Origin: Rhodobacteraceae bacterium UBA6796
GTDB taxonomy: Bacteria > Pseudomonadota > Alphaproteobacteria > Rhodobacterales > Rhodobacteraceae
Assembly: GCA_002452815.1 (NCBI GenBank)
Contig: DKFM01000005.1
Coordinates: forward strand, 1-64,000
DNA: 64,000 nucleotides
Reading direction: 5' to 3'
Shown here: piece after piece, positions 62,016 through 64,000 of the stretch
Position numbering within the stretch: the stretch's first letter is position 1
How the letters are laid out: each line of letters starts with the position of its first letter
The notes under the pieces: generated by a model
Told to the model about the DNA's origin: nothing
Seen by the model: the letters and a program-made list of their open reading frames with translations, nothing else
Databases searched by the model: none
Translations under genes and position numbers: made by a program

Positions 62016-63190
62016 GGCGCGGTGCGCGCCGCCCATTCCGCCGTCAGGCGGGTCATCCAGCTGGCGTGCGGCTCGGGCAGGGTCGGGCCCAGATCGGCCA
62101 GCGCAGGCAAGGCGGGCGCGGAGGGCAGCGCGTCAAACAGGGCCTGCGCGTCGGCATCCAGCCGCGCCGGGTCCAGCACCGAATAGCTGCCCAGGACGGT
62201 GACATCCTGCATATGCGCCTGCGTCGCCGGGTCCAGCAGGAAATCGGCCACCACCTCGGCCCCTGCGCGGTGGGCCGCGTTGAACGGGATCGCCACGAAG
62301 GAAATGTTGCCGATGCTGCCCGCCTCGGGGGTGAAAACACGCACCGTGTCAGGCAGGATGCCCTGCTCGATCAGCGCGGCAGGCGCGGCGGGATCGAAGA
62401 ACATCGCCACGTCGACCTCGCCATCGGCCAGCAGCTGCGCCTGCACGCTCTCATTCTCGGGGAAGGCCGTGCCCTGGCGCCACAGATTCGGGCGCAGCGC
62501 GTCATACCAGGCCCAAAGCGGCGCGGTCTGCGCGGCAAAGGCGGCATCGGTCACCGGCTGTGCCAGCACGGCCGGATCGGGCGCCAGTTCGACCAGCGCC
62601 TGTTTCAGAAAGCTTGCGCCCATGAAATTGGCCGGGTTCGGGTGGGTCATCCGCCCCGGATGCGCCGCCGCCCAATCGACAAACCCCGCCATCGTCGCGG
62701 GCACTTCGGGTGCGCGCGCGGCGTCATGTGCAAAGACGAATTTCGCCAGCCGCCACGGGCTTTCATAGCCCTCGACCGGCACCGTGAAATCGACCGAGGC
62801 CGGGGCATCCGGGCCAAGATCGACGAAACGCGCATTGGGCAGATCGGCCACGAAGGGCCCGTGCAGCAGCCCGGCCTCTTTCATCGCCAGAAAATTCGGC
62901 CCGTTGATCCAGATCAGGTCGACCGCCCCGCCCGTATCCTGCCCCGCTGCCTGTTCGGCCAGCACACGGGCGACCGCCTCGGCGGTGTCGGTCAGCTTGA
63001 CCTGTTCGATCGTCACGCCATAGCGCGCCTCGGTCTGGGTGCTGGCCCAGGCGATGAAATCATTGGTACGCGGATCGCCGCCCCAGGCGTGCCAGTAAAC
63101 GGTCTGGCCACGCGCCTCGGCCAGGGTATCGGACCAGTCGGCCAGCGCGGGACTGGCGCCCAGCAAAAGCGCGGCAAGCAAAAGTCGCAT
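62012..63190 (-). CDS. ynjB: ABC substrate-binding protein, YnjB-like
   Basis: This 392-aa periplasmic binding protein has a signal peptide (MRLLLAALLLGASPALA, cleavage near residue 17). The mature protein opens WSDTLAEARGQTVYWHAWGGDPRTNDFIAW in parts, and contains VDLIWINGPNFLAMKEAGLLHGPF and VPVEGYESPWRLAKFVF, matching the YnjB family rather than thiamine- or iron-binding relatives. The ligand is unknown. It starts 3 nt after the CDP-alcohol phosphatidyltransferase stop on the same strand. Confidence 0.82.
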   Translation of the reverse strand: MRLLLAALLLGASPALADWSDTLAEARGQTVYWHAWGGDPRTNDFIAWASTQTEARYGVTIEQVKLTDTAEAVARVLAEQAAGQDTGGAVDLIWINGPNFLAMKEAGLLHGPFVADLPNARFVDLGPDAPASVDFTVPVEGYESPWRLAKFVFAHDAARAPEVPATMAGFVDWAAAHPGRMTHPNPANFMGASFLKQALVELAPDPAVLAQPVTDAAFAAQTAPLWAWYDALRPNLWRQGTAFPENESVQAQLLADGEVDVAMFFDPAAPAALIEQGILPDTVRVFTPEAGSIGNISFVAIPFNAAHRAGAEVVADFLLDPATQAHMQDVTVLGSYSVLDPARLDADAQALFDALPSAPALPALADLGPTLPEPHASWMTRLTAEWAARTAP

Positions 63191-63193
63191 CGG

Positions 63194-63805
63194 TTACCTT
63201 TCAGAAAATGCCCGCCAGCCGATCAGCCAGCGGCTCAGGGTGGTCAGCAGGCAGGCGGCAGCGAACAGCAACGCCAGCGCGGGGAAGGCGGCGGGCCACA
63301 GGCACATGGCCGCGAAGACCGCGATCGTCTCGGCCCCCTCGGTCAGCCCGCCCAGATAATAGATCCCCTTGGCGGGATAGGCCCCCGCCTGCAAGCCGCG
63401 CTTGGCCGCGATGCTGGCAAAGGCCAGAAAGCTGGACCCGGTGCCGACGAAGGCCGCGATCAGCACCGCAGCTGGCAGTGCGTTGCGCGCCGGATCGGCC
63501 AGCGCGAAGCCCAGCGGCACCAGCGCGTAGAACAGGAAATCAAGCGCGATATCCAGAAAGGCGCCCCGGTCGGTTGGCCCGACGATGCGCGCGATGGCGC
63601 CGTCCAGACCATCGGCCAGACGGTTCAGCAATATCAGCACCAACGCCAGCGGCCACAGCCCCGCCCACAGCGCAGGCAGCGCCAGCAGCCCCAGCGCAAA
63701 CCCAACGAGCGTAACCTGATCGGCGCCCACGCCCCGCGCGGCCAGCGCCTGCGCCGGGCCGGCCAGCACGGCGCGCTGCATCGGCAGGAGGGCCGCGTCG
63801 ATCAT
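63194..63805 (-). CDS. ynjF: CDP-alcohol phosphatidyltransferase, YnjF-like
   Basis: This 203-aa integral membrane enzyme has the full signature of the family, DG-x2-AR-x7-G-x3-D-x3-D, in DGAIARIVGPTDRGAFLDIALD, split across about residues 72-93, plus several hydrophobic helices. It would join a CDP-diacylglycerol or CDP-alcohol to an acceptor. In E. coli, ynjF is likewise near ynjBCD. GGAGG sits 5 nt before ATG 63805, which overlaps the upstream stop as ATGA. Confidence 0.85.
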   Translation of the reverse strand: MIDAALLPMQRAVLAGPAQALAARGVGADQVTLVGFALGLLALPALWAGLWPLALVLILLNRLADGLDGAIARIVGPTDRGAFLDIALDFLFYALVPLGFALADPARNALPAAVLIAAFVGTGSSFLAFASIAAKRGLQAGAYPAKGIYYLGGLTEGAETIAVFAAMCLWPAAFPALALLFAAACLLTTLSRWLIGWRAFSER

Positions 63806-64000
63806 CCGCGCCTCCAACCATGAAACCGTTCGGCCCAGACCAGAAGGCGCGGGCTGACGCGCGCCTGTTTCCAGCGCCCGGCGGCGTTCTTTGCGGCCTC
63901 GGACCAGCTGGGGTAGATATGCGGCGTGGACAGGATCTTGCCCAGGCCCAGACCATGCCGCATCGCCAGTGCAAATTCCGCCACGATCTCCCCCGCCTGT
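63802..64000 (-). CDS. FAD-dependent disulfide oxidoreductase, C-terminal end (partial)
   Basis: The last 66 residues or so of a protein that enters from beyond 64000 are present: GEIVAEFALAMRHGLGLGKILSTPHIYPSWSEA in two stretches, then NAAGRWKQARVSPRLLVW and the end ERFHGWRRG. This is the dimerisation-domain tail of mercuric-reductase/dihydrolipoamide-dehydrogenase-like flavoproteins. Its stop overlaps the ynjF start, so it belongs to the same operon. The active-site disulfide and cofactor domains lie outside the window. Confidence 0.75.
   Translation of the reverse strand, partial: QAGEIVAEFALAMRHGLGLGKILSTPHIYPSWSEAAKNAAGRWKQARVSPRLLVWAERFHGWRRG

Noticed and set aside
59735..63190. Reading the ABC system as thiamine ThiBPQ
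   Set aside because: The fused permease and ATPase are compatible, but the binding protein has YnjB-type features and a YnjF-type phosphatidyltransferase is coupled to it. No thiamine riboswitch is visible upstream.
1..64000. CRISPR arrays, tRNA/rRNA genes, insertion sequences, prophage or integrative elements
   Set aside because: I checked the intergenic gaps for regularly spaced repeats, cloverleaf sequence, transposase or integrase genes and att-like duplications and saw none. The dispersed repeats are too far apart and hairpin-based to be CRISPR.

Overview
The window is GC-rich chromosomal DNA of an alphaproteobacterium, most probably a member of the Rhodobacteraceae (Rhodobacter/Paracoccus-like). 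The evidence is the gene content and order: cob(I)alamin adenosyltransferase-etfBA-3-hydroxybutyryl-CoA dehydrogenase, the block pckA/chvI-chvG-hprK-rapZ-EIIA(Man)-HPr, the run pdxJ-acpS-lepB-rnc-era-DUF1491-recO, a methylsuccinyl-CoA dehydrogenase of the ethylmalonyl-CoA pathway, and Rhodobacterales-restricted families (DUF6473, DUF6478, choice-of-anchor-L/Hint proteins). I see no phage, transposase, CRISPR array, rRNA or tRNA. The sequence alone does not let me name genus or species.

Layout. 1-2502: start of tuf and parC. 2651-8777: SH3-domain envelope protein, SDR, small HIG1-like membrane protein, cobalamin adenosyltransferase, etfBA, DUF6473 and 3-hydroxybutyryl-CoA dehydrogenase. 8847-16116: a regulatory block (acyltransferase, HPr, EIIA, RapZ, HprK, ChvG, ChvI) divergent from pckA. 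16212-21721: PLD-type cardiolipin synthase homologue, RNase R, GNAT and DapE. 22014-24716: two Hint-domain proteins behind a leader with three perfect hairpins. 24835-27101: methylsuccinyl-CoA dehydrogenase and a PAT-like acetyltransferase. 27102-35816: a long minus-strand housekeeping region (recO, DUF1491, era, rnc, lepB, acpS, pdxJ, DUF2062, rsh, rpoZ, folK). 35959-39889: NYN protein, YqaA-like membrane protein, ispH, LysE exporter, rnhA and TRIC channel. 39886-44598: lrgAB and smc. 44724-48117: RidA, GDPD, DUF482 acyltransferase and MscS. 48176-54522: peroxiredoxin, ferredoxin reductase-type flavoprotein, rsmD, HAD phosphatase, map, CinA N-domain protein, GNAT and OmpA. 54557-57703: LysR divergent from fadH. 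57750-59675: DUF6478 pair and a lipoprotein. 59735-64000: a YnjBCD-type ABC importer with a YnjF-type CDP-alcohol phosphatidyltransferase and the end of a flavin disulfide oxidoreductase.

How the genes fit together. EtfAB accepts electrons from acyl-CoA dehydrogenases such as the methylsuccinyl-CoA dehydrogenase here. 3-hydroxybutyryl-CoA dehydrogenase, FadH and PEP carboxykinase point to growth on acetate, C4 or fatty-acid substrates with gluconeogenesis. The HPr/EIIA/HprK/RapZ set has no sugar-specific EIIB or EIIC in the window, so it looks regulatory, and it is contiguous with ChvG-ChvI and divergent from pckA. Many junctions are ATGA, GTGA or TGATG stop/start overlaps, implying tight translational coupling.

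The most unusual non-coding structure is a family of at least six intergenic repeats (a G/C hairpin plus a core resembling GGATATTTnGnCCAAGAAGAA) at gene ends, one of which forms a 21-bp near-perfect stem. Other signals are the three-hairpin leader before the Hint genes, 20-bp-spaced direct repeats upstream of pckA and of the methylsuccinyl-CoA dehydrogenase, a perfect DnaA box upstream of smc, and a 10-G tract just before the NYN gene start.
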